A stretch of 15,355 nt of DNA from an uncultured Hungatella sp. (GCA_910585435.1 CAJUEJ010000038.1:17791-33145), one strand, 5' to 3'; counted from the stretch's first letter, positions 1 to 6,655 are shown. Notes: generated by a model from the letters alone, not told the origin. Numbers and translations are program-made.

Positions 1-27
1 TTTCCCTACACGACGCTCTTCCGATCT
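1..27 (+). other. Illumina adapter remnant
   Basis: The first 27 bases match the 3' part of the Illumina TruSeq universal adapter / read 1 primer, ending in GCTCTTCCGATCT, with genomic sequence following from about base 28. This is library contamination at a contig edge and not biology. Anything that relies on these bases, such as a promoter or ORF running off the left edge, should be disregarded. Confidence 0.96.
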
Positions 28-33
28 TTAGGC

Positions 34-62
34 TGTACATTACACAGAGAGTATGCTATAAT
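34..62 (+). promoter_or_regulatory. Promoter P1 of the half-TCA leader
   Basis: A TGTACA -35 (34-39, 4/6) is separated by 17 bases from a perfect TATAAT -10 (57-62) with an extended TGn motif at 54-56. Transcription would start near 69 and run into the hairpin at 155-205. It makes either a short RNA or the distal leader of the hydratase operon. Confidence 0.6.
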
Positions 63-68
63 CTCGGT

Positions 69-205
69 ACGGATTGTTCCGGCGCCGGCAAAGCAATGTT
101 AAAGAAAGGGCAAAAGCCGTGTGCATAACATTTTAATAGGATAAACGAGATTGCAAAGGTGCAAAGTTTTTAATCAGAAGATTAAGACCCTGCACCTTTT
201 TGTGT
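69..205 (+). ncRNA. Candidate small RNA or attenuated leader RNA
   Basis: This stretch lies between promoter P1 and a terminator-like hairpin and carries several potential stems: the perfect palindrome CCGGCGCCGG at 79-88, AATGTTA (95-101) with TAACATT (126-132), and GGC (109-111) with GCC (116-118) around AAAA. A ten-codon ORF (ATG 96 to TAA 126-128) fits but has no convincing ribosome binding site and no codon bias that suggests amino acid attenuation. I compared it from memory with purine, c-di-GMP, T-box, SAM, FMN and THF motifs and found no match. The RNA is therefore unassigned. It could be a free sRNA or a leader controlling readthrough into the hydratase operon. Confidence 0.4.
155..205 (+). 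terminator. Terminator-like hairpin in the operon leader
   Basis: AAAGGTGCA (155-163) pairs with TGCACCTTT (191-199). An inner stem TTAATC/GATTAA (170-175 with 180-185) closes an AGAA loop. The U-run TTTTT (197-201) and TGTGTG follow. The T-tract is on the + side only, so it would stop transcripts from P1. Confidence 0.65.
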
Positions 206-209
206 GTGA

Positions 210-283
210 AGGGGCGGAAGGGCTTTGTGCTGTCACAGACCAGCTTTTAATCTGACGGCAGGACAGCACATTTTCCTGCCCCT
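210..283 (+). repeat. Long imperfect inverted repeat in the leader
   Basis: Nested pairing covers 74 bases: AGGGGC (210-215) with GCCCCT (278-283), GGAA (216-219) with TTCC (273-276), a perfect nine-base stem TGTGCTGTC (226-234) with GACAGCACA (262-270), and an inner CAGA (236-239) with TCTG (251-254). No T-tract follows, so this is not a classic terminator. It could be an RNA regulatory structure, a protein-binding dyad or a small palindromic repeat element. It lies just upstream of promoter P2. Confidence 0.6.
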
Positions 284-285
284 GC

Positions 286-314
286 TGGACAAACAAGGAA
301 TTTTCGTTTATAGT
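286..314 (+). promoter_or_regulatory. Promoter P2 of the half-TCA operon
   Basis: TGGACA (286-291, 5/6) and TATAGT (309-314, 5/6) are separated by exactly 17 bases. Transcription would start near 321, about 12 bases before the AGGAGGT ribosome binding site at 333-339. This spacing argues for the TTG start at 347 and against the ATG at 326. Confidence 0.7.
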
Positions 315-346
315 ATCTGTAAATTATGGACCAGGAGGTAGAGACA

Positions 347-2650
347 TTGATATCACTGTATGAAGGCGGCGTCTATCTGGTTAGAGGGACGGAGCTTATT
401 CCCGAAAAAGAGAAGGACAGAGTGAAGCTTCTGACCGGACAGGAGGCGGACAAGGAGGCTGCAAGGAAGGAGACCATCGCCTATTCCATCTTGCAGTCCC
501 ACAATACATCCGGGGACATGGAGCATTTAAAGCTCCGTTTCGATTCCATGGCATCCCACGACATTACCTTTGTAGGAATTGTGCAGACAGCCAGAGCGTC
601 AGGCATGGAGCAGTTTCCCATTCCCTATGTGCTTACCAACTGCCACAACACTCTGTGTGCGGTGGGAGGCACCATCAATGAGGACGATCACATGTTCGGC
701 CTTTCGGCGGCAAAGAAATACGGCGGCATCTATGTTCCGCCTCATATTGCCGTGATTCACCAGTATATGAGAGAGAAGATGGCCGGCTGCGGGCAGATGA
801 TTCTGGGATCTGACAGCCATACCCGCTACGGAGCCCTGGGAACCATGGCTGTGGGAGAGGGCGGCGGCGAGCTGGTAAAGCAGCTTTTAAAAGATACATA
901 TGATGTGAAATACCCGGAGGTGGTGGCCGTATATCTGGACGGGGCGCCAAAACCGGGGACAGGGCCTCAGGATATTGCGCTGGCCATTATCAGAGCCGTG
1001 TTTAAAAACGGCTATGTGAAGAACAAGGTGATGGAGTTCGTGGGGCCGGGAGTCAGCTCCATGACCACAGACTACCGCAACGGCGTGGATGTGATGACCA
1101 CGGAGACCACCTGCCTTACCTCCATCTGGAGAACCGATGAAGATACGAAGGCCTATCTGGCAAAGCATCACAGAGAGGAGGCCTACAGACAGCTGTCCCC
1201 TGGGGATATCGCCTATTACGACGGCTGCGTATATGTGGATCTTTCCACGGTGAAGCCTATGATCGCCCTGCCCTTCCATCCAAGTAATGCTTACGAGATC
1301 GAGGAGCTGAAAGAGAATCTCACCGAGATTTTAGGGGAGGTGGAGCAGCAGGCGAAACATGTGTCCGGGGGCAAGGCTTCTTTTACCCTTCTGGATAAAG
1401 TGAAAGACGGGGAGCTGATGGTGCAGCAGGCGGTTATCGCAGGGTGTGCCGGCGGCACCTACAGTAATATTATGGAAGCGGCCCAGGCTTTAAAAGGCAG
1501 AAGCTGCGGCAGCGATGCATTTTCTCTGGCAGTGTACCCTTCCTCCCAGCCAGTGTTTGGGGATCTGGTGAAGAAGGGGGCCGTATCGGATCTGATGGAC
1601 GCGGGAGCCATTATCCGCACCGCGTTCTGCGGGCCCTGCTTCGGGGCAGGGGATACGCCCTGCAACAACGGCTTAAGCATCCGCCATACCACCAGGAATT
1701 TCCCCAACCGGGAAGGCTCAAAGCCAGGCAGCGGACAGATGGCTGCGGTGGCTCTGATGGATGCCCGATCCATCGCGGCTACGGCAGCCAACAAAGGACG
1801 TCTGACCTCGGCCTGGGAGATGGACGGCTGGGATCAGGTGCCGGAGTATACATTTGACGACAGCTCTTATAAAAACCGTGTGTATTTCGGTTTCGGAGAG
1901 GGAGACGAAAGCCGCCAGCTGGTCTACGGGCCTAACATTAAGGACTGGCCGAAGATGAGCCCGCTGGCGGAGAATATCCTTCTAAAGGTCTGCTCCCGGA
2001 TTATGGATCCGGTGACAACCACAGACGAGCTGATTCCTTCCGGGGAGACATCCTCCTACCGTTCCAACCCTCTGGGACTGGCGGAGTTTACCCTTTCAAG
2101 AAGAGATCCGGAGTACGTCGCCAGGGCCAAGGAGGCATTTGCCCCTGAAAAGGCCAGGATAACAGAGGGAGAGGCGAAGATTTTTGAGACAGATCCGGCT
2201 CTGGAGGCTGTCTTTGAGCAAATCCGGCGTATCCCCGGTAGTGAGCAGGTGAAGGCGGAAGATGTGGAGATGGGCAGCATGATCTACGCGGTAAAACCAG
2301 GCGACGGCTCTGCCAGAGAGCAGGCGGCCAGCTGCCAGAGAGTGCTGGGAGGCCTTGCCAATATCTCCAGGGAGTATGCCACAAAACGATACCGCTCCAA
2401 TGTGATCAACTGGGGGATGATACCCTTCCAGATGGAGGGGGAGCCGGACTTTCAGGTGGGAGATTACATCTATGTACCTGGCATCCGCACTGCCCTGGAG
2501 GGGGATTTAAAAAATATTGCCGCCTATGTGATACATGGCTCCTGCACAAAAGAGCTTTGCCTGTATATGGGAGAGATGACGGAAGAAGAAAGGGAGATTG
2601 TGAAGGCCGGCTGCCTTATTAATTACAACAGAAACAGACAGAAAGGATGA
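347..2650 (+). CDS. Aconitase-family hydratase (YbhJ-like), probable aconitate hydratase
   Basis: This 767-residue member of the aconitase/IPM isomerase superfamily should interconvert citrate and isocitrate using a [4Fe-4S] cluster. Cluster cysteines are visible: one in the GCAGGTYSN loop (Cys367) and the pair in FCGPCFGAGD (Cys428 and Cys431, counted from the TTG start). The C-terminal part holds the swivel-domain signature ISREYATKRYRS, comparable to the SREHA region of aconitases. The sequence resembles the E. coli YbhJ branch more than AcnA or AcnB. I choose TTG 347 because AGGAGGT lies seven bases upstream. The ATG at 326 is in frame but has no binding site and falls only about five bases after the predicted transcription start. 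The citrate synthase and isocitrate dehydrogenase genes follow at once, supporting a role as the operon's aconitase. Activity on another hydroxyacid is possible. Confidence 0.88.
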   Translation: MISLYEGGVYLVRGTELIPEKEKDRVKLLTGQEADKEAARKETIAYSILQSHNTSGDMEHLKLRFDSMASHDITFVGIVQTARASGMEQFPIPYVLTNCHNTLCAVGGTINEDDHMFGLSAAKKYGGIYVPPHIAVIHQYMREKMAGCGQMILGSDSHTRYGALGTMAVGEGGGELVKQLLKDTYDVKYPEVVAVYLDGAPKPGTGPQDIALAIIRAVFKNGYVKNKVMEFVGPGVSSMTTDYRNGVDVMTTETTCLTSIWRTDEDTKAYLAKHHREEAYRQLSPGDIAYYDGCVYVDLSTVKPMIALPFHPSNAYEIEELKENLTEILGEVEQQAKHVSGGKASFTLLDKVKDGELMVQQAVIAGCAGGTYSNIMEAAQALKGRSCGSDAFSLAVYPSSQPVFGDLVKKGAVSDLMDAGAIIRTAFCGPCFGAGDTPCNNGLSIRHTTRNFPNREGSKPGSGQMAAVALMDARSIAATAANKGRLTSAWEMDGWDQVPEYTFDDSSYKNRVYFGFGEGDESRQLVYGPNIKDWPKMSPLAENILLKVCSRIMDPVTTTDELIPSGETSSYRSNPLGLAEFTLSRRDPEYVARAKEAFAPEKARITEGEAKIFETDPALEAVFEQIRRIPGSEQVKAEDVEMGSMIYAVKPGDGSAREQAASCQRVLGGLANISREYATKRYRSNVINWGMIPFQMEGEPDFQVGDYIYVPGIRTALEGDLKNIAAYVIHGSCTKELCLYMGEMTEEEREIVKAGCLINYNRNRQKG

Positions 2651-2656
2651 TAGCCT

Positions 2657-4000
2657 GTGATTAAAGATAGTTATCTGGCACAATTTTATGGGAAATCCCA
2701 GAATTATACGGAAATCCCCAACGAATGGTACAGGGAATACAATGTGAAGAAAGGCCTGCGCAATGAGGACGGGACCGGTGTGCGCATCGGCCTTACCAGG
2801 GTATCCGACGTTGTGGGCTACGAGGAGACAGAGGAAGGGATCAAGGCGGCCCCCGGAAAGCTGTACTACCGGGGCATTGACGTGGAAGCTTTGGTGAATG
2901 GAAAGAAAGGAAGCCATTTCGGGTACGAGGAGGTCTGCTTCCTGCTGCTTTTCGGATATCTTCCCAAGAAAAAGGATTTGGACTGTTTCTGCAATATTAT
3001 TAGAGAGTGCTATGAGATACCAGATGAATTTGTGGAGATGAATCTGCTTCGCATGCCTGGCACCAATCTGATGAATAAGCTGCAGGATGCAGTGCTTACG
3101 CTGTATAATTATGATGAGGATCCAGACAATATAGGGGTTTATGAGACGCTGGTAAAGGGCATCAATCTGTTAGCCAAGCTGCCTTCCATCGCCTGCTATG
3201 CTTACCAGAGCAAGGTCCATTATTATGAGAGGGACAGCCTGTTTATCCATTATGCCAACCCTCAGTATTCCATTGCAGAGAATTTCTTAAGCCTTCTGCG
3301 CAAGGATCAGCATTTTTCCGTGAAGGAAGCAAGCCTTCTGGATACCATTCTGATGCTTCATGCAGATCACGGCGGCGGCAATAACTCCACCTTCACCAAC
3401 GTGGTCATCGCCTCCACCGGCACGGACATTTACTCTACCATGTCAGGCAGCATCGGCTCCTTAAAAGGCCCCCGCCACGGCGGCGCCAACATAAAGGTAG
3501 CGGAAATGATGGATGCAGTGCTTCAGGAGGTGGGAGGCTATGAGGCAGACGATTCCCGGATCCGCCAGGCGGTGGAAAAGCTGTTTGAGGGGGAACTGTA
3601 TGACCGCTCCGGCCTGGTCTATGGCTTCGGCCATGCGGTTTACACCATCTCCGATCCCAGGGCCGATATGCTGAGAGACTGCTGCATCGCCGTGGCAAAG
3701 GAGAAGGATCTGATGACCGAGCTGGAATTCCGCATGCGGTTTGAAACCATTGCCAGACAGGTGATGGAGGAGAAGAAGGGCAAGCCTCTTCCTGCCAACG
3801 TAGATTATTACAGCGGCTTTGCCTATGGAATGCTGGGAATCCCCAGGGATCTGTACACGCCTCTGTTTATGTGCAGCAGGACAGTAGGCTGGCTGGCCCA
3901 CAATATTGAGAATAAGCTTTACGACGGACGCATCATGCGGCCGGCCACCAAGTATGTAGGCGGTGAGAATCAGGAATACGTGCCAATGGAGGACAGATAG
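2657..4000 (+). CDS. gltA: Citrate synthase
   Basis: This 447-residue citrate synthase condenses acetyl-CoA and oxaloacetate to citrate. The catalytic triad is visible: His238 in HADHGGGN, His274 in KGPRHGGAN and Asp383 in NVDYYSG. The chain is longer than the roughly 370-residue short bacterial form and carries an N-terminal extension of about 60 residues before the core fold. The start is GTG, six bases after the hydratase stop, with an AAGGA binding site about nine bases upstream that overlaps the end of the hydratase gene. The neighbouring hydratase and isocitrate dehydrogenase favour true citrate synthase over 2-methylcitrate synthase, since no prp-type genes are present. The two cannot be separated by sequence alone here. 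Confidence 0.93.
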   Translation: MIKDSYLAQFYGKSQNYTEIPNEWYREYNVKKGLRNEDGTGVRIGLTRVSDVVGYEETEEGIKAAPGKLYYRGIDVEALVNGKKGSHFGYEEVCFLLLFGYLPKKKDLDCFCNIIRECYEIPDEFVEMNLLRMPGTNLMNKLQDAVLTLYNYDEDPDNIGVYETLVKGINLLAKLPSIACYAYQSKVHYYERDSLFIHYANPQYSIAENFLSLLRKDQHFSVKEASLLDTILMLHADHGGGNNSTFTNVVIASTGTDIYSTMSGSIGSLKGPRHGGANIKVAEMMDAVLQEVGGYEADDSRIRQAVEKLFEGELYDRSGLVYGFGHAVYTISDPRADMLRDCCIAVAKEKDLMTELEFRMRFETIARQVMEEKKGKPLPANVDYYSGFAYGMLGIPRDLYTPLFMCSRTVGWLAHNIENKLYDGRIMRPATKYVGGENQEYVPMEDR

Positions 4001-4002
4001 AG

Positions 4003-5001
4003 ATGAGCAATACAATTACAGTGTTTAAAGGGGACGGCATCGGCCCGGAGATCACAGACGCGGTGTTAAAGATTTTAGACGAGGCAGGGGCTGGCCTGTC
4101 CTATGAGATTTTTTCCGTGGGAGAGGCGGAATTTGAGGCTCACGGGGAGCTGATCCCCCAGGAGGGCTTTGCTTCCTTTGAAAAAAACAGGGTGCTGTTG
4201 AAATCCCCCATCACCACCCCTGTGGGAAAGGGCTTCCGCTCCCTCAATGTTATGATGCGCAAGAAATACGACCTTTACGCCAACATCCGTCCGGCCCGCT
4301 CCAACAGTGCCGTAAAGACACCTTTTGAGAATGTGGATATTGTGATGTTCAGGGAAAATACAGAGGATCTCTATGCAGGCGTAGAGGAGATGGTGGATGA
4401 AAATACTGCACATTCCATCAAGATCATCACCAGGAAATGCAGCCAGAGGATCATAAAGGACGCCTTTGAATATGCGGTGCGCCAGGGCCGCAAAAAGGTT
4501 ACCTGTGTCCACAAGGCCAATATTATGAAGCTGTCTGACGGCCTTTTCAGGGATGTGTTCTATGAGGTGAGTAAAGAATACCCTCAGATAGAAGCAGAAG
4601 ACAAGATTGTTGACAATGTGGCCATGCAGCTTGTGATGAAGCCTCAGCAGTTTGACGTGATGGTGACGGAAAACCTGTACGGGGATATTCTGTCGGATCT
4701 GACCAGCGGGCTTATCGGCGGCCTGGGGCTTCTCCCCTCCAGCAATTTAGGCTGCGGCTATGCCATGTTCGAGGCAGTTCACGGAAGTGCCCCGGATATC
4801 GCCGGAAAGGGCATCGCCAACCCCACGGCGTTTCTGTGGTCTGCCTGCATGATGTTAGAACACATGGGCAAATCAGACTGTGCAGCCAGAATCAGGAAGG
4901 CAGTGGATCAGGTACTGGCAGAAGGGACTGTGAAAACTCCGGATCTGGGCGGAAGGGCCACTACGGCAGAATATACGGAGGCGATTATCCGGCGGCTGTA
5001 G
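4003..5001 (+). CDS. icd: Isocitrate dehydrogenase, NAD-type
   Basis: This 332-residue short-form beta-decarboxylating dehydrogenase should oxidise isocitrate to 2-oxoglutarate. The N-terminal FKGDGIGPE motif is typical of the isocitrate/isopropylmalate dehydrogenase family. The substrate loop holds Ser80, Asn82, Arg86 and Arg96 (SLNVMMRKK...NIRP), the isocitrate pattern. The cofactor loop reads HGSAPDIAGKGIANP with Asp265, where NADP enzymes carry Lys, so NAD is the predicted cofactor. The ATG follows the citrate synthase stop by two bases, with GGAGG at 3988-3992 inside the upstream gene, so translation is probably coupled. Isopropylmalate or homoisocitrate dehydrogenase are weaker alternatives. 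The operon context fits 2-oxoglutarate supply for glutamate. Confidence 0.92.
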   Translation: MSNTITVFKGDGIGPEITDAVLKILDEAGAGLSYEIFSVGEAEFEAHGELIPQEGFASFEKNRVLLKSPITTPVGKGFRSLNVMMRKKYDLYANIRPARSNSAVKTPFENVDIVMFRENTEDLYAGVEEMVDENTAHSIKIITRKCSQRIIKDAFEYAVRQGRKKVTCVHKANIMKLSDGLFRDVFYEVSKEYPQIEAEDKIVDNVAMQLVMKPQQFDVMVTENLYGDILSDLTSGLIGGLGLLPSSNLGCGYAMFEAVHGSAPDIAGKGIANPTAFLWSACMMLEHMGKSDCAARIRKAVDQVLAEGTVKTPDLGGRATTAEYTEAIIRRL

Positions 5002-5073
5002 GAGACAGAGGGAGCCGAAGGCCGGATTGCTGAAATTGCCGAAATTAAAATGCCAAAATCATAAAAAATATGC

Positions 5074-5102
5074 TGGCTATTTGGAGGAAATTTGTGTATA
5101 AT
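5074..5102 (+). promoter_or_regulatory. Possible promoter before the 137-residue gene
   Basis: A perfect TATAAT -10 sits at 5097-5102, but the -35 at 17-base spacing (TGGCTA, 5074-5079) matches only 3/6. Just after the predicted start, CAGCCG (5109-5114) pairs with CGGCTG (5131-5136), giving a possible leader stem. A T-run at 5181-5187 lacks a clear upstream stem. No convincing terminator for the half-TCA operon was found between 5002 and 5240. Confidence 0.45.
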
Positions 5103-5240
5103 TAAGAACAGCCGCCGGCTTTGAGGCTGACGGCTGAGGCAGAAGGCTTTCCCGGACTGTATGGGATGGCCGGTTGCCCTGTTTTTTAGCAGCATAGAAA
5201 GAGGATAGGCGACGCAAAGAACACTAGGAGGACTGAAAAA

Positions 5241-5654
5241 ATGCCGGTGGTTGAAGAATTGATCCGTGCAGAAGCAGACGGAAGCTTAAGTTTTGGGAAT
5301 TACAAGCTGGAGAAGAAAGCTAAACTAGACAATTTTGAACACAATGGGGACTTGTATAAGATCAAGACATTCTATGAGATTACCAAGCTGGAGAGGAACG
5401 GGATGTTTGTGTATGAGTCTGTTCCGGGAACGGCTGTGAAGCATTTTGTGGCGGAGGACTGGGGCGTGGAGTTTCAAGTAGAAAGCGCTAAGGATGTGCA
5501 GATTACAGTCCAGCTGGAAGACGACAAGGCATACGAGGTATTTGTGGACGGCGTGGCAGTAGGCGGCATGAAGACCAATATGAGCGGCAAATTAAACTGC
5601 AGCGTGGAATTAAGCGAAGGCGTCACCGCAAAGGTAAAGATTGTAAGGGAATAA
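5241..5654 (+). CDS. Conserved small protein of unknown function
   Basis: This encodes 137 residues with an ATG start nine bases after AGGAGGA (5226-5232). The protein has no signal peptide, no membrane segment and no cysteine cluster. It has a single cysteine near the C-terminus. It alternates short hydrophobic and polar stretches, which suggests a soluble beta-rich fold. The last 50 residues (QITVQLEDDKAYEVFVDGVA onward) look like a small beta-sandwich. From memory, close relatives are widespread in Lachnospiraceae and are sometimes labelled 'endosialidase', but nothing in this sequence supports an enzymatic assignment. It stands between the half-TCA operon and a peroxiredoxin, with a probable promoter of its own. 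Confidence 0.8.
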   Translation: MPVVEELIRAEADGSLSFGNYKLEKKAKLDNFEHNGDLYKIKTFYEITKLERNGMFVYESVPGTAVKHFVAEDWGVEFQVESAKDVQITVQLEDDKAYEVFVDGVAVGGMKTNMSGKLNCSVELSEGVTAKVKIVRE

Positions 5655-5684
5655 ACTTTGGAAGTATAGAAAAAGCGATCCGGG

Positions 5685-5715
5685 GTAACGATGAAGCCAA
5701 AGGCCGAATGGTTAC
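5685..5715 (+). other. Small symmetric stem-loop between the unknown gene and bcp
   Basis: GTAAC (5685-5689) pairs with GTTAC (5711-5715) and GCC (5696-5698) with GGC (5702-5704) around an AAA loop. The two stems are separated by a six-by-six internal loop. It lies about 15 bases before the peroxiredoxin ribosome binding site. No T-tract follows. The function is unknown, and it may be chance. Confidence 0.3.
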
Positions 5716-5744
5716 GGTCTGGGAAATAAAAGGAGGAAACGGTT

Positions 5745-6200
5745 GTGTTAGAACCAGGAATAAAGGCGCCGGCCTTCCAGCTGCCGGATCAGAACGGGGA
5801 GATGCATACCCTTGAGGAATACAGGGGAAAGAAGGTTATCCTGTATTTTTACCCCAAGGACAATACGCCTGGATGTACGAAGCAGGCCTGCGGGTTCGGG
5901 GAATTGTACCCTCAGTTTATGGAAAAGGGGGCCGTGGTTCTGGGCGTCAGCAAGGACAGCGTGGCTTCCCACAAGAAATTTGAGGAGAAATACAATCTGC
6001 CTTTCACGCTGCTGGCAGACCCTGAGCTGAAGGCTATCAAGGCTTATGATGTGTGGCAGGAGAAAAAGAACTACGGAAAAGTATCCATGGGCGTAGTGCG
6101 CACCACCTATCTGATAGACGAGCAGGGGATGATTGCCAGGGTTTTCAAGAATGTAAAAGCAGCACAGAACCCGGAACAGATGATGGAAAGTATTGGGTGA
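5745..6200 (+). CDS. bcp: Peroxiredoxin, PrxQ/Bcp type (thiol peroxidase)
   Basis: This 151-residue cytosolic peroxiredoxin should reduce hydrogen peroxide and organic hydroperoxides using thioredoxin. The motif FYPKDNTPGCTKQACGF is the PrxQ signature: Cys44 is the peroxidatic cysteine and Cys49, five residues later, is the resolving cysteine of the atypical two-cysteine form. The thioredoxin fold covers the whole chain, with LGVSKDS and the late VRTTYLID strand as expected. The start is GTG, with AAGGAGGAAA at 5730-5739 just upstream. A strong terminator lies 15 bases past the stop. The gene is probably expressed alone or with the preceding 137-residue gene. Confidence 0.95.
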   Translation: MLEPGIKAPAFQLPDQNGEMHTLEEYRGKKVILYFYPKDNTPGCTKQACGFGELYPQFMEKGAVVLGVSKDSVASHKKFEEKYNLPFTLLADPELKAIKAYDVWQEKKNYGKVSMGVVRTTYLIDEQGMIARVFKNVKAAQNPEQMMESIG

Positions 6201-6214
6201 AGGATTTCTGCATG

Positions 6215-6252
6215 AAAAAAGATCTGCCATGTTTTTGCGGCAGATCTTTTTT
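6215..6252. terminator. Bidirectional rho-independent terminator
   Basis: GATCTGCC (6221-6228) pairs perfectly with GGCAGATC (6239-6246) around a ten-base loop, flanked by six A (6215-6220) and six T (6247-6252). It ends the peroxiredoxin transcript on the + strand. The A-run reads as a T-run for the convergent minus-strand gene, so it probably serves both. Confidence 0.93.
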
Positions 6253-6278
6253 GTGTTTTTTGCGTTTGGCCGCCGGGA

Positions 6279-6470
6279 CTACTCTTTCATCTTATCAATG
6301 TCCGTAAGATTGACACCCAGAACAGTCAGAATAGCCTTTATGGACAGGTATTCATCTTTTAATTTGGCATATGTTTTTGTAGCCCCTTCTTCTTTGGCTA
6401 CAATCATATAGTCCTGTATCTTTTTGAAATCGTCTATAGCGTTTTTAGCAATCTCAGCACTGTTTGGCAT
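6279..6470 (-). CDS. Small orphan protein, 63 residues
   Basis: This minus-strand gene is transcribed toward the peroxiredoxin gene. The chosen start is the ATG at 6470 (MPNSAEIAKNA...), because AGGTGA lies about five bases before it. The upstream in-frame GTG at 6479 would add three residues but overlaps the binding site. The protein is hydrophilic and probably mostly helical, with heptad-like spacing of hydrophobic residues and many Lys, Glu and Asp (KNAIDDFKKIQDYM, YLSIKAILTVLG). It has no cysteine, signal peptide or membrane segment. I do not recognise the family. Its reality is supported by its own near-consensus promoter, a binding site and a terminator just past the stop. Confidence 0.7.
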   Translation of the reverse strand: MPNSAEIAKNAIDDFKKIQDYMIVAKEEGATKTYAKLKDEYLSIKAILTVLGVNLTDIDKMKE

Positions 6471-6531
6471 AGAATTCACCTGCTTTCTGTATGCTGCCGT
6501 TTGATGGGATATATTTGCATTTCATGTATAT

Positions 6532-6560
6532 AGTATACCAAAACAGAGGAAAGGTGTAAA
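6532..6560 (-). promoter_or_regulatory. Promoter of the 63-residue minus-strand gene
   Basis: Read on the minus strand, TTTACA (6555-6560, 5/6) and TATACT (6532-6537, 5/6) are separated by exactly 17 bases. Transcription would start near 6525, leaving about 55 bases of leader. The dyad GTATA-TAG-TATAC (6526-6538) covers the -10, so a repressor could block it. Confidence 0.72.
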
Positions 6561-6591
6561 GACTATTCTGTTTTATGGGGGAGGGTAACCT

Positions 6592-6615
6592 AAAGGAGAC
6601 TGATTTCTCCTTTTT
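6592..6615 (+). terminator. Small hairpin with T-tract upstream of the GntR promoter
   Basis: AAAGGAGA (6592-6599) pairs perfectly with TCTCCTTT (6606-6613) around a CTGATT loop, followed by TT. It ends exactly where the -35 of the next promoter begins. It may insulate the GntR promoter from upstream + strand transcription or be part of the regulatory region. Confidence 0.5.
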
Positions 6616-6643
6616 GACAACATATAACATTCTATGATATACT
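6614..6643 (+). promoter_or_regulatory. Promoter of the tandem GntR genes
   Basis: A perfect TTGACA (6614-6619) is followed after 18 bases by TATACT (6638-6643, 5/6) with an extended TGA at 6635-6637. Transcription would start near 6650, giving a leader of about 43 bases before the ATG at 6693. Several dyads overlap it, which suggests autoregulation. Confidence 0.8.
6624..6640. promoter_or_regulatory. Putative GntR operator in the regulator promoter
   Basis: The half-sites ATAACAT (6624-6630) and ATGATAT (6634-6640) form an imperfect dyad between the -35 and -10. The same half-sites recur in inverted orientation at 9363-9377 in the PTS promoter, preceded by the same CAT flank. This shared motif is the best operator candidate for the adjacent GntR/HutC regulators. 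Part of the right half-site coincides with the extended -10, so some similarity is constrained by promoter function. Confidence 0.55.
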
Positions 6644-6648
6644 ATATC
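6636..6648. promoter_or_regulatory. Perfect 13-base palindrome over the GntR -10
   Basis: GATATA-C-TATATC is a perfect odd palindrome covering the -10 box. It shares the ten bases TATACTATAT with the -10 region of the divergent minus-strand promoter (6526-6538, opposite strand). A binding protein here would repress the regulators and possibly the divergent gene. Confidence 0.45.
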
Positions 6649-6655
6649 AATATGG

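Noticed and set aside
96..128. Ten-codon leader peptide suggesting amino acid attenuation
   Set aside because: It has no ribosome binding site, and the codons are not enriched for any one amino acid linked to the operon.
61..160. Purine riboswitch, suggested by TATAATCTCGG
   Set aside because: The conserved loop sequences of the purine aptamer (TTTCTACC and CCG-TAAAT segments) are absent. TATAAT here is better explained as a -10 box.
599..1794. Long minus-strand ORFs inside the hydratase gene
   Set aside because: They are shadows of a clear conserved + strand gene, have no ribosome binding sites and low-complexity or unfamiliar translations.
5145..5187. Terminator for the half-TCA operon at the T-run near 5181
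   Set aside because: The only nearby stem (5145-5153 with 5163-5171) has mismatches and is ten bases away from the T-run.
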